Below, in pieces: positions 53,177 through 62,263 of a stretch of DNA of 64,000 bases. The DNA is from Ruegeria_C sp041537905 (GTDB taxonomy: Bacteria > Pseudomonadota > Alphaproteobacteria > Rhodobacterales > Rhodobacteraceae): NCBI RefSeq assembly GCF_041537905.1, contig NZ_JBGRUO010000005.1, positions 62,001 through 126,000 of the forward strand. Direction: 5' to 3'. The notes below the pieces were generated by a model. It did not search any database, was not told the DNA's origin, and saw only the letters and a program-made list of their open reading frames with translations. Numbering within the stretch: the first letter of the stretch is position 1; every line of letters starts with the position of its first letter. The position numbers and the translations under genes are program-made.

Positions 53177-54336
53177 CAGGTCAGAACCCTGGTTTCAGGC
53201 TCAAAAAAAGCGACACCCACGAAGGTCTGGTTCATATGCACGCCGGATTGCTGTTCACCATAAGTGTTGAACCCCAGAACGCGCCGGGCCTGCAATATGT
53301 CGGAAACCTTGCTGCTCAACTGGTTCTGCTCGATCTCGAGCTTGCGCAGAACGCAGTCAAAGCCAAGAATGAAATCCGGCGCCCTGCCAACCCTGTCGCG
53401 CACATCCAGACCGGTATCCAGCGTTTCGAGAATCTCCTTTCCGCGCCCGAGCGTCATGATGAGCCCATCGTCGATTGCCGCCAGAAAGGACAGCGCATGG
53501 CCATCCGTCGCATCCCGGATCGCGCGCACATAGTAGTTGAGGTTGTGGCGTAGCAGCATCGGGTTTTCGGCAAATACCTGCGGTGACAGCGCATCCACCG
53601 GGCAACCCACCAGACGGGCATATTCCAGCGCAGCGGGCGCGCCGTTGATCTCATAGACCAGCCGCTCGTCAGGATCGGCATCGGTGATGATGAGCGGCGA
53701 GCCAACAGGCAGGAAATGGTCAAAGCCCACGCCCTGGAATTGCAGATTCGTTTCGATCAGCAACAGGACCGCCGCGTTGGTATGCGCCTGCCCCTTGTGC
53801 AGCACGAAGGTTTCCTGGAACTCCAGACCATCGCCCGCTGATCCGCCAAAGATCGGCAGATCGTCCAGCACCGTTTCCAGCGTCGAGACCAGCACATCCT
53901 CCTGTTTCGACAACCCGTCCGAGAACATCAGCGCCAGCCGGTTCCAGCCCGCCGTGTGGCGGAATTTCTCGGTTTGTCGCTGCGCCTGTGTTGCGATCTG
54001 GGTCGTGTCCAGGGGGTTGAGCTGCTCGAACAGGATCGAGGCGCAGCGGAAGTTCGCTTTTGGAAACCCCATCAGCAGCAGCGCATCGGCCTCATAGCCG
54101 TTTGCGGTGATCTGCCCGGCGGTCGTGCAGCCGAAAACGGGCACGCCTGCCAGCGTGTTGCTCAACTCCTGCATCACGTCGCTCAGATCGAGCGTGTGCG
54201 GAATGAAGGCCAGCACAAAACACGCCGCATCCGGTTCCAGATCGACGCAGGCCTCGCGGATGGCAGCCTTGGACTCCGGCGCCGAAGACCGCCCGACGCG
54301 AATGAAAAAGGGTCCGTGGTCCAGGTCTCGCATCAT
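53176..54336 (-). CDS. FIST-domain sensory protein (NosP-like)
   Basis: 386 residues. It has an N-terminal FIST_N part (VFGCTTAGQITANGYE, ALMFSDGLSKQEDVLVSTL, FGGSAGDGLEFQETFV) and a C-terminal FIST_C part with the late ARRVLGFNTYGEQ. In Pseudomonas aeruginosa the FIST haemoprotein NosP senses nitric oxide and is encoded beside the kinase NahK. The pairing here, one base overlap with a NahK-like kinase, supports an equivalent role. Haem binding itself cannot be seen in the sequence. Confidence 0.88.
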   Translation of the reverse strand: MMRDLDHGPFFIRVGRSSAPESKAAIREACVDLEPDAACFVLAFIPHTLDLSDVMQELSNTLAGVPVFGCTTAGQITANGYEADALLLMGFPKANFRCASILFEQLNPLDTTQIATQAQRQTEKFRHTAGWNRLALMFSDGLSKQEDVLVSTLETVLDDLPIFGGSAGDGLEFQETFVLHKGQAHTNAAVLLLIETNLQFQGVGFDHFLPVGSPLIITDADPDERLVYEINGAPAALEYARLVGCPVDALSPQVFAENPMLLRHNLNYYVRAIRDATDGHALSFLAAIDDGLIMTLGRGKEILETLDTGLDVRDRVGRAPDFILGFDCVLRKLEIEQNQLSSKVSDILQARRVLGFNTYGEQQSGVHMNQTFVGVAFFEPETRVLT

Positions 54337-54342
54337 CCACCC

Positions 54343-55062
54343 TCAGTGTTGTAGAAACGCGCGCGCCTCCGGTTCGTTGCCGGTCTGGCGCGCCATCACG
54401 GAATCCACCAGAACCGCCGCCTGGGTGCGGTTGCGCACGCCCAATCGGCGCAGCAGCGCGGTGATATGTGCCTTGACCGTGGCTTCGGCCAGCGACAGCT
54501 CATAGGCGATCTGCTTGTTCGGCTTGCCCACGCAGATCAGCTTGAGGATGCGGGTCTGCTGCGGCGTCAGGTTTGACAATTCCGGGCTGGACTGGAAGGC
54601 GCAACTGTCCTGCGCCGGCGCGTCATCAAGCTGACGGTATTCCTGCGGCACATAGCCCCGCCCTGCTGCAATCTCGCTGATCGCGTGTTTCAGCGTGTTG
54701 GCCGAGGCGTCTTTGGGCAGAAAGCCCATAGCGCCGTTTTCGATCAGCGACTGCACCAGTTCGCCCGAGGCCAGCGACGAAATCACAAGCACACGCGCCG
54801 ACGGCCGGCGTTTCCGCAGCTCCTGAAAGCCTGAAATACCCGTCACGTCGGGCAGTTTCAGATCGAACATGATCAGGTCCGGATCGAACCCGCTTTCAAG
54901 CACCTCAAAGGTTTCCTGCAGCGTCCGCGCGCGCTGAATACCGCAGCCATCGAAGCTGAGCTCAAGTGCGGCCGCAAGCGCGTCGCTGTAGAGCGGATGG
55001 TCGTCAACGATCAACACATTGGACACGGGGCCCGCTGCCATGGGGTAGCCCATCGTCTGCAT
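54343..55062 (-). CDS. LuxR/NarL-family response regulator (ErbR/AgmR-like)
   Basis: 239 residues from the ATG at 55062 (GGGAGGA 6 nt upstream; the frame is open to 55158). The receiver has Asp20-Asp21 and phospho-acceptor Asp67 in IMFDLKLPD. The helix-turn-helix region (about 170-225) reads LTPQQTRILKLICVGKPNKQ, then ATVKAHITALLRRLGV. ErbR/AgmR/ExaE relatives activate PQQ dehydrogenase and pqq genes; the context agrees. It heads the five-gene operon ending at 49841. Confidence 0.92.
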   Translation of the reverse strand: MQTMGYPMAAGPVSNVLIVDDHPLYSDALAAALELSFDGCGIQRARTLQETFEVLESGFDPDLIMFDLKLPDVTGISGFQELRKRRPSARVLVISSLASGELVQSLIENGAMGFLPKDASANTLKHAISEIAAGRGYVPQEYRQLDDAPAQDSCAFQSSPELSNLTPQQTRILKLICVGKPNKQIAYELSLAEATVKAHITALLRRLGVRNRTQAAVLVDSVMARQTGNEPEARAFLQH

Positions 55063-55215
55063 TCGTAGTCCTCCCAAGGTGAAAGTAGCCAAAGTGCAAA
55101 TCATTTCAACTGTTTCGATCTGCGACTCACCCGCAAATCCCAGTGTGCGCTTTCGCAATACAGACTTTGGGAGTAATTTCGCTCCATCTTGCTCTGCAAA
55201 CCGGACCTGTCTGCC

Positions 55216-56418
55216 TTAGCGATTGCCTTCGGGCGTGGCAGGACGCAGAAATCGGGTCGCGAAGGATTTCAGATCAGGGGAAGGCGCGGTCGGATCAAAG
55301 ACCGCGCGGTCAAACTCCCGGATCATCTGCATACGGGGTGGCGAGGCCCCGTCGCGCCGAAGCAGCGCGACGGCCACACGGCGCATCTCGGCTGCCTCGC
55401 CGGAGCGTGCCCTTTTGCGCAGTCGCCGCGCGAGCGGATCGAAGATCGGGAACCGTTGCAGCGCGCGCAGCCCGACCACGCGACGGCCAGACATACCCAG
55501 AGCAATACCGCAGGCAAAGACCAACACGGCCAGACCCGCAACCGGCCAGCCCGGCAAGCGCGCGGACATCACCGTTTGGGCCGCTGGTACTGTGCCGCGA
55601 TCTCCAGTCACCGAGCCATAGGCGACACGCTGCGCCGAAATCGTCACATCCCGCGCTTCACGCGCCACCGTATCGAAATAGCTGAAATTCAGCGGTTCAA
55701 CTATGGTGGAGGTATCGTTCGAGGGCCGGATAGTCCAGCGCCAGAACGCGTAGGTCACCGGCCCTTCGGGAGTCAATTCGACCAGACGCTTTTCGGGATG
55801 CGGAAAGATCATGGCCGAGGGCGAGGTCAGATCGGGCATCGGCGGGATCATCTCGGGCGTCACGCCCAGGGCTTCGATCCGAACCACTCGCAGCACCCCT
55901 TCGCCGGGCACCAACTGGTCGGGCGCGTTTGACCATTGATCCGACACTTTCAGATCGCGCACCGGGAACCACCAGCCTTGCGATTGCGGTGCGGGGGCCA
56001 CTTCGATGCTGAGCGGCTCGGACTGGATCTCATGTTCAAACCAGTCATCGCCTTCATCGGTCAATGTCAGCTTATGGGTGAAGGGAGCAATGGTCAGTGT
56101 CCCCGAGCGCACCGGATAGATCGCCATGCGCCGGGTGAAGACCTTGAAATTGCGGCCATCGATGCGCTCTTCGCTCCAGCTGTCAGGCCCCAGCTGGGCC
56201 CAGCTGAACCCGTCGAAGTCGGGTTGGATCAGGTCTTCACGGGTGATGTGACGCCGATAGACGCCCCGGATCGTCAGCAGGATCATCTCTCGGGTGAACG
56301 GCGTGCCGATATCCTCATCCACCGACACGCTCAGGTATACTTCGGACGGCAACACGGTGCGCGATTGTGCCAAGCCACAAATAGGCCAGAACAGGCAAAG
56401 CAGCAGCATCCACTTCAT
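55216..56418 (-). CDS. BatD-like membrane-anchored protein
   Basis: 400 residues: signal peptide ending GLAQ, a long beta-rich periplasmic part (VSVDEDIGTPFTREMILLTI, MAIYPVRSGTLTIAPF), one membrane segment (about 295-315, LPGWPVAGLAVLVFACGIAL) and a basic cytoplasmic helical tail. It matches the layout of BatD-type proteins found with MoxR and VWA genes. It is the last of seven overlapped genes and so part of one operon. Confidence 0.8.
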   Translation of the reverse strand: MKWMLLLCLFWPICGLAQSRTVLPSEVYLSVSVDEDIGTPFTREMILLTIRGVYRRHITREDLIQPDFDGFSWAQLGPDSWSEERIDGRNFKVFTRRMAIYPVRSGTLTIAPFTHKLTLTDEGDDWFEHEIQSEPLSIEVAPAPQSQGWWFPVRDLKVSDQWSNAPDQLVPGEGVLRVVRIEALGVTPEMIPPMPDLTSPSAMIFPHPEKRLVELTPEGPVTYAFWRWTIRPSNDTSTIVEPLNFSYFDTVAREARDVTISAQRVAYGSVTGDRGTVPAAQTVMSARLPGWPVAGLAVLVFACGIALGMSGRRVVGLRALQRFPIFDPLARRLRKRARSGEAAEMRRVAVALLRRDGASPPRMQMIREFDRAVFDPTAPSPDLKSFATRFLRPATPEGNR

Positions 56419-57089
56419 TCCGCATCCTCCGGTTCGGGTGGCGACAGGCCCAGCCTAACGCGGCGCTTGTGTTCCTGCGCGATGCGCGCGGCCATGAACT
56501 CACCCGGAACATCCGACAGTTGGTTCAGCCAACGCTCATCGGCCACCATGAACTTGTCGTCAAAAATCCGCCGCACGCCAAGGCGCCCGCGGCTGTCCAG
56601 CTCGGCCAGACCCAGCATGGTGTTGGCATTGGTAACCTCGCTGCCCGTGCCCGCCGCGCGCGCATCCCCGCGTGCGATGAAACTGTCTGCCTGCGGGCCG
56701 TCCTTGCGTTCCGGGAACAGGCCCAAAGCCTCGGGATCAATCTGCAGCCCGGCATAGTAGGCGGCCACCACATCGAAATTGGCCTGCGCATCCGGGTCCC
56801 CACGCGTGATAGCAAGATCATAGACCTCAAGCGCCGCTGCATAGCGACCGCTCTGCGCTTCGGCATTGCCAAGATTGTAAAGCGCTCCCGCCGCCTCAAA
56901 CGCCTCTGCCGCGCCCTGATACTCTCCTGCTCGATAAAGCGCCGCCCCCCGCCAGCCGGGGTTGTCAAAAACCTGCGCCGCCAACCCGTTCATCCCCAAC
57001 GCCATGAAAACACGGCCAAAAGGTGCTGTGCTGCCCATCAGTGAAGCCAATATCAGCAGAGTGATCGACAGGACTGCAAGCCACCTCAT
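56415..57089 (-). CDS. TPR protein of the MoxR/VWA operon
   Basis: 224 residues. An N-terminal membrane anchor or signal (LAVLSITLLILASLMGSTAPF) is followed by tetratricopeptide-like helices (GWRGAALYRAGEYQGAAEAF, LYNLGNAEAQSGRYAAAL). The later part is charged. It occupies the place of BatC/E or MxaK. It overlaps both neighbours by 4 nt. Confidence 0.85.
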   Translation of the reverse strand: MRWLAVLSITLLILASLMGSTAPFGRVFMALGMNGLAAQVFDNPGWRGAALYRAGEYQGAAEAFEAAGALYNLGNAEAQSGRYAAALEVYDLAITRGDPDAQANFDVVAAYYAGLQIDPEALGLFPERKDGPQADSFIARGDARAAGTGSEVTNANTMLGLAELDSRGRLGVRRIFDDKFMVADERWLNQLSDVPGEFMAARIAQEHKRRVRLGLSPPEPEDAE

Positions 57090-57985
57090 GCCGCATCCCT
57101 CCGAAACAGCAGGAGCAGAGGAACAAGCGCCAGCACCAGAAGATAGCGCCCCATGTCACGCCAGAACAGCACTGGATAATCGGCCTGTTCCAGCCGCATC
57201 CGGGCGTCACTGGCCAGCCACTCTTGCAAGCCGTCGGTCTGCTCAAGCGTGAACACCGCACCACCGCCGAGGCTGGCATGTGTCTCCATCCCGGCTGTGG
57301 CATCGCCCAGCGACACCAGCGACAGCCGCGTGCCAGCCTCCACCAATGCCGCCGCCTCCTGCAAAGAGTCCGGCCCAAGACCCGCCCCGTCGGTAAAGAG
57401 CACGACATCGCCCGCCAGCACATCGGCCTCGTGCATCAACTGACCGGCCAGCGCCAGGGCGCGTTCCGGGCGCGAGCCCCGGTCCGGCACCGTCTGCGCA
57501 TCGATCAGGGAAAATGTCTGACCCACCTGCCGGTGATCGGCGGTCATGTCGGTGGCGACATAGGCATCGCCCGCATAGACGATGATGCCACCGGGCCGCG
57601 TGCCAAGCGCGCTGACACCGAAGCGACCCATGGTCAGCATCTGCGGCCAGCGCGGATCATCGGTAACGCTGGTTGAGGCATCCACGACAAACAGAACCCC
57701 GTCGAGATTGCGAAAGGACAGCGCATCGCGCCGCTCGATCGCCGGACCGGCCAGGGCCAGTATGCAGATGCCGACCGCCAAAAGCAGCGCGATCAGCGGT
57801 CTGCGGTTGGCGCGGGCATCGATCCGGCCAAGGGCCGCCATGGCCCGCATCAACACGGGATTTGCGGCCCGGTCCCATTCTCCGAACCCGCCGCTACGGG
57901 ACCAGAGCCACCAGCCGAACCCGCACAGAACCGGTAGGCACAGCAGCCAGAGCGGTCGCAACAGGGTGATATCGTCGATACTCAC
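57086..57985 (-). CDS. Membrane VWA-domain protein (MxaL/BatB-like)
   Basis: 299 residues from the GTG at 57985, which has GGAGGG 7 nt upstream and overlaps the preceding stop. Two N-terminal membrane segments (about 9-28 and 63-80), then a VWA domain with a MIDAS motif D102-A-S-T-S106, then a terminal membrane segment (YLLVLALVPLLLLF). MIDAS proteins bind a divalent metal; MxaL of methylotrophs assists calcium insertion into methanol dehydrogenase. Confidence 0.88.
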   Translation of the reverse strand: MSIDDITLLRPLWLLCLPVLCGFGWWLWSRSGGFGEWDRAANPVLMRAMAALGRIDARANRRPLIALLLAVGICILALAGPAIERRDALSFRNLDGVLFVVDASTSVTDDPRWPQMLTMGRFGVSALGTRPGGIIVYAGDAYVATDMTADHRQVGQTFSLIDAQTVPDRGSRPERALALAGQLMHEADVLAGDVVLFTDGAGLGPDSLQEAAALVEAGTRLSLVSLGDATAGMETHASLGGGAVFTLEQTDGLQEWLASDARMRLEQADYPVLFWRDMGRYLLVLALVPLLLLFRRDAA

Positions 57986-58944
57986 GCCGCTTCCCTCCAC
58001 AGCGCGAGGCATCCCAACACCACGGCCAGCGCGGCGGGCCAGGGCCAGTAGTCGCGGTAGATCTCGGCGGCCAGCCCGTCGCTATCGGTGGCCTCCAGCC
58101 GGTCCAGCGCCTCGGCCACGGCAACCAGATCATCGGTGGTTTTCACGCGAAAGCTCTCACCGCCCGAGACCTGCGCAATCGCGCGCAGCGTGGTGGCATC
58201 CACCACCCCGCGTTCACCCGCTTGGGCGCTGTCCAGATCCTTAGGGCCCAGCGCGATCGTATGCACCCGCACGTCCATTGCGGCGGCCAGTTCCGCCACG
58301 CCGCGTGGATTGGTGGCACCGGCATTATTGACCCCGTCCGACAGCAGGATGACCACGCGCGACGCCGCTTCGCTGTCAGCCATTCGCTTCAGTGCCAGCC
58401 CCAACCCGTCCGAGATATTGGTGGCGCGGCCGGAGATCCCGATGCTGGCCTCTTCGATGCGCCGCGCGACCGCTTCGACATCGAAGGTGAACGGTGTCGC
58501 GAAATACGCCTCGGAGCCGAACACGATCAACGCAACCCTGTCCCCGCCTCTGCGCCGGGCGAAATCGGCACCCACGGTGGTCACCGCCTCAAGCCGGGTG
58601 ATCTGGCGATCATCGAGATAGAAATCGTCGCGCACCATTGAGCCCGACAAGTCCAGTGCAATGGCCAGATCGCGGCCCGACACTTTGAGCGCACTCACCG
58701 GTTCCAGATCACGCGGGCCTGACAACGCCACAAGCGTCAGCGCCCAGATCAACCAGAGCAGCATCTGCCGCAGCGGGATACGCCGCGCGCCGTCTTGTGC
58801 GCGGCCCGCCTGCAGCATTGCGCCGCCAATGTGATCGGGCACAAGCAAGGCGCGCCCCGAGACCGGTTGTGGGTTGAGCAAACGCGCGACCAACAGGGGC
58901 AATGGCAGCGCCAGCAACACCCAGGGATCAGCCAGTTCAAACAA
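57982..58944 (-). CDS. Membrane VWA-domain protein (MxaC/BatA-like)
   Basis: 320 residues. Membrane segments near 8-22, 58-76 and the C-terminus (WPWPAALAVVLGCLALW). The VWA domain has the complete MIDAS DLSGSM (98-103), with later SGRATNISDGL and ILLSDGVNNAG. It is a typical BatA layout and, with the next VWA gene, probably forms a membrane heteromer. Confidence 0.9.
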   Translation of the reverse strand: MFELADPWVLLALPLPLLVARLLNPQPVSGRALLVPDHIGGAMLQAGRAQDGARRIPLRQMLLWLIWALTLVALSGPRDLEPVSALKVSGRDLAIALDLSGSMVRDDFYLDDRQITRLEAVTTVGADFARRRGGDRVALIVFGSEAYFATPFTFDVEAVARRIEEASIGISGRATNISDGLGLALKRMADSEAASRVVILLSDGVNNAGATNPRGVAELAAAMDVRVHTIALGPKDLDSAQAGERGVVDATTLRAIAQVSGGESFRVKTTDDLVAVAEALDRLEATDSDGLAAEIYRDYWPWPAALAVVLGCLALWREAA

Positions 58945-59308
58945 GGCGCGCGACCTCCGCCTCCAGCGCCTTCAGGTCAACGCTCCCCTCACGCCGGTAG
59001 AGCCCCCCCCGGATCGCGGCATATCGATCGGGGGCATGGTCCCGCAGCAGGTGCAGCAATGCAACCCGTCGCTCCACCTCGGGCTTGTCGTTGAGCGCCG
59101 CCAATCGGTCAATCGGCCTTGCCGATTGCACGACCGGGCGGCGATTGCTGAGCAACCGCAACAGACCAACAACCAGCACCGCGCCAAGCCCCGCCAAACC
59201 TGCGGTCGCGGCCAGTTCGGCGACCACACCGCCCGGCGCCTCAGCTGGCAGGCGGATGTCCCGCAAGCTGGCCAGCATCGCCGTTTCGGAAAGTGCCGTT
59301 TCCGTCAT
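58937..59308 (-). CDS. Small membrane protein of the MoxR/VWA operon (DUF4381-type)
   Basis: 123 residues. An LRDIRLPAEAP-type N-terminus is followed by a single membrane segment (about 31-50, ATAGLAGLGAVLVVGLLRLL) and a helical cytoplasmic tail with RRVALLHLLRDHAP. Proteins of this size and pattern occupy this position in many MoxR/DUF58/VWA operons. It overlaps the VWA gene by 8 nt. Confidence 0.82.
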   Translation of the reverse strand: MTETALSETAMLASLRDIRLPAEAPGGVVAELAATAGLAGLGAVLVVGLLRLLSNRRPVVQSARPIDRLAALNDKPEVERRVALLHLLRDHAPDRYAAIRGGLYRREGSVDLKALEAEVARLV

Positions 59309-60210
59309 GCCGCCACCCTTGTGGGAAAGGCAGCCGAGATCCTGCGGGCAATCTCTTCGACGCTGTCACTGGCATTCAGGACCAGGGCCGCGCGCCCGGC
59401 AACCTGCTGGTACATCCTAACCTCTGCCGCCTTGTCCTGCGCCAGATAGACCCGTTTTTGACGCCCATCCGACAGCCGGATCGGATACCAGCCGCGCGGC
59501 ATCTCATGGGTCTTTGCCTCGGTCATCAGAACCAGTCGCGGGCTGCGGCGATGGGCCAGCAGATCCAACCGATCGGCCAGGCCTGAACCGGGGGCGTCAA
59601 AGCCTGAAGCAACAATGATCTCGGCACCGGTTGGCGCCAGCCGGTCCGCGCGGGTCAGCGCCTGATCCAGCGTCAGGGCATCCTGTCGCCCGGCCAGGAC
59701 AGCCTCAAGCCCGTTGCGATGGGCCTGAACCAGCCCGCCGATCACATCGAGCATACCGCGCGTGCGCCCGCGCGGCGGCACGATCACCGGGGCCTCTGGC
59801 GTGATCGCCAGCAGCGCCACGCGCCCGCCGCTTTCCACCAGATGCCAGCCAATCATCACAAGCGCCTCGGCGGCAGCAACCGACAGAAAGGCCCGCCGCA
59901 GACCCCAGAACATCGAGGCCCGGAAATCCGCGACCAACAGGCTGACCCGGTCGCGCTCTTCCTGAAACTGCCGCACATGCAGCCGCCCGGTTCGAGCGGT
60001 GGTGCCGCGATCGAGATGACGGATATCGTCACCAGCCACATATTCGCGCACATCGACAACCTCGATCCCCTGCCCGCGCCGCTTTGTGACGAAACCACCC
60101 GGCAAGGCGGCCATCGGAGGCGCGGCATAAGAGGACAGCGCCACGCGGCGCAAAGCGATCAACGGGCCCGAATTGAGGCTGACGCCCGCATCTGACAGCG
60201 CCTCGTTCAC
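59305..60210 (-). CDS. DUF58 protein (MxaS-like)
   Basis: 301 residues, no membrane segments. The DUF58 signature is the region VREYVAGDDIRHLDRGTTA followed by RLHVRQFQEERDRVSLLVAD (residues about 56-95), a degenerate VWA-like fold. MxaS in methanol dehydrogenase clusters is of this family. It overlaps the MoxR ATPase by 4 nt. Confidence 0.9.
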   Translation of the reverse strand: MNEALSDAGVSLNSGPLIALRRVALSSYAAPPMAALPGGFVTKRRGQGIEVVDVREYVAGDDIRHLDRGTTARTGRLHVRQFQEERDRVSLLVADFRASMFWGLRRAFLSVAAAEALVMIGWHLVESGGRVALLAITPEAPVIVPPRGRTRGMLDVIGGLVQAHRNGLEAVLAGRQDALTLDQALTRADRLAPTGAEIIVASGFDAPGSGLADRLDLLAHRRSPRLVLMTEAKTHEMPRGWYPIRLSDGRQKRVYLAQDKAAEVRMYQQVAGRAALVLNASDSVEEIARRISAAFPTRVAA

Positions 60211-61163
60211 AGCGGCTCAACCGCATTCAGGATATCGGCGACCACCTCGCGCGGCTTGCGCCCATCCGCCACCGCGCGCCAGGTCAGCACCATCCGATGC
60301 GCCAATGCGTCGGGGGCGACGGCTGCAACATCCTCGGGCAGGGCAAAATCGCGACCGCGCAGAAACGCCCGCGCACGCGCCGCCGAAGCCAGTGCCAGCG
60401 AGCCGCGCGGCGAGACCGCGTGTTCCACATCCGCGGCCAGATCGCCCGCGCGCGTGGCGTTTACCAGCCGCACGATGTAATCCCGCAATTCCGGCGCCAG
60501 ATGCACCGCCCGCACCTGCGCCCTTGCGTTTTCCAGATCCGCCAGTGTCATCCGCCGTGCGGCAGGCGGGCCATCCTCGGTTTCGGAAATCACCAGATCG
60601 AGGATTCGGCGTTCGGTTTCGGGGGTGGGCAGGCGCAACACCACATGCAGCAGGAACCGGTCAAGCTGCGCCTCTGGCAGCGGAAAGGTGCCATCATGTT
60701 CGATCGGGTTTTGCGTCGCCACCACCAGGAACGGATCGGGCAGCTTATGGGTCTCGTTGCCGACGGTCACCTGATGCTCGGCCATCGCCTCCAGCAGGGC
60801 GGATTGCACCTTTGGCGGGGCGCGGTTGATCTCGTCGACCAGCACCAGATTGTGAAAAACCGGGCCGGGCACAAACTCGAACGTGCCGTCCTGCGGGTGG
60901 TAAACCGGCGTGCCGGTGAGGTCCGAGGGCATCAGATCAGGCGTGCACTGAATGCGTGCGAAGCTGCCCTCGATCGCGTTTGACAGCCATTTGACCGCCC
61001 GCGTCTTTGCCAGGCCAGGCGGCCCTTCGACCAGCAGATGCCCGCCTTCGAGCAAGGCAATCAGCAGGCATTCCACCAGATGCTCATGCCCCACCAGACC
61101 TTTTGAAAGATAGGTAGACAACTCCCCCATATTGCTTGGTGGGGTGTCGGGTCTGGTATCCAT
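60207..61163 (-). CDS. MoxR-family AAA+ ATPase (MxaR-like)
   Basis: 318 residues. Walker A is GPPGLAKTR (48-56), Walker B LVLVDEINRAPP (Asp110-Glu111), and sensor-type sequence VATQNPIEHDGTFPLPEAQLDRF, split here over residues 146-168. MoxR ATPases act as chaperones that mature metalloenzymes together with VWA partners. It heads the seven-gene overlapped operon to 55216. Confidence 0.94.
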   Translation of the reverse strand: MDTRPDTPPSNMGELSTYLSKGLVGHEHLVECLLIALLEGGHLLVEGPPGLAKTRAVKWLSNAIEGSFARIQCTPDLMPSDLTGTPVYHPQDGTFEFVPGPVFHNLVLVDEINRAPPKVQSALLEAMAEHQVTVGNETHKLPDPFLVVATQNPIEHDGTFPLPEAQLDRFLLHVVLRLPTPETERRILDLVISETEDGPPAARRMTLADLENARAQVRAVHLAPELRDYIVRLVNATRAGDLAADVEHAVSPRGSLALASAARARAFLRGRDFALPEDVAAVAPDALAHRMVLTWRAVADGRKPREVVADILNAVEPL

Positions 61164-61264
61164 ATCGCCTCCCTGCGGCCATGTCAGACCATCTTTTCGG
61201 GGATCAGGCTAACCGGAGTCCCAGCCCTGTCAAACACAGCTTAAGGTATTACCCCAGCCACCGC

Positions 61265-62170
61265 TTAGGTGCAGCCGCTGTCAAACAGCGGGGCAAAGCG
61301 GGGATCGGTCAGGGTTTCATCCGCCAGTGCGCGCAGGCGGTCATAATGGGCATCGATGTAGTCGATGAACCCCGGATCGACCGTCTGATCCACTGGCGCC
61401 CGCCCCACCGCATGCATCATGAAGACGTCAAAGGCGCACAGACCACCGGGGTTCGACTGCAGCAGCGCGCGCATGAAAGCGTGGGACTCCCATGGCAGTC
61501 GCTGCATGTTCACAGGCGTCTCCTGCAGTTTCGACAGAAACCCGGCCCGCCGGTCATAGAGCAGGATATCCATGCCGAAGGTGAAGGACTGAAACAGCTC
61601 TTCGATGAGGATCGACTTGTAGAACGCGACCTCCAGCCTGTCCGGGCGCGCATGCGCCGGTTGCTTGACCATGATATGGGTGCCCTGCCCGCGCCGCCCG
61701 AAAAAGGTCTGCGCCATGGCCGGCGATGATGCGACATAGCTGCGACTCATGGGCAGCCCAAGCTGGTGCACCTCGTTCAGCCATTGCAGATCCGATGACA
61801 GCGCCCGGTTCGGTGGATGCCCTGAATAAAGCCGCAGGATCACCGTTCGCCCCGAACCACAGGCGCTTGCGGTGGGACCGGCGTAGCGCACAGGGGCGGG
61901 ATATCCGAAACTGTGATGCAGCAGGGCCCGGAACGCATCGAGCACGGCTTGCGTCTGCGGATGCGGCCTCTCGCCCACCAGACAAAGCGACGCTCCGGCC
62001 AGATCGCGCCCGTTGATATGCACCGGGATCGCCAAGTCGCGGCCCACCATGGTGACCCGCAACTCATAGTTCCAACCGCGCCGGGCGAGGTCCAGATAGG
62101 TGCCCTTGTCAGCCTGCGCCGCGCCCGCGAGGACGAGGGTCACAAGCAATTGCGAGACGATCCGCAGCAT
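61265..62170 (-). CDS. Secreted protein, possibly zincin-like (DUF2927-type)
   Basis: 301 residues with a signal peptide ending AAQA. The sequence has helical segments such as YKSILIEELFQSFTFGMDIL, where Glu pairs resemble those in DUF2927 proteins common in Rhodobacterales, and two Cys (ACGSG and the final SGCT). No HExxH motif is present, so enzymatic activity is not supported. It is not overlapped with the MoxR operon (101 nt away) and may be independent. Confidence 0.7.
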   Translation of the reverse strand: MLRIVSQLLVTLVLAGAAQADKGTYLDLARRGWNYELRVTMVGRDLAIPVHINGRDLAGASLCLVGERPHPQTQAVLDAFRALLHHSFGYPAPVRYAGPTASACGSGRTVILRLYSGHPPNRALSSDLQWLNEVHQLGLPMSRSYVASSPAMAQTFFGRRGQGTHIMVKQPAHARPDRLEVAFYKSILIEELFQSFTFGMDILLYDRRAGFLSKLQETPVNMQRLPWESHAFMRALLQSNPGGLCAFDVFMMHAVGRAPVDQTVDPGFIDYIDAHYDRLRALADETLTDPRFAPLFDSGCT

Positions 62171-62263
62171 ACATAACTCCTGCGGCCTGAACCTAGCGCG
62201 CCGAGGCCAGAGCGTCCACTTTCTCGCGCAGGGCTGCAGGCCCGATCAGGCGTTGTGTATTCC

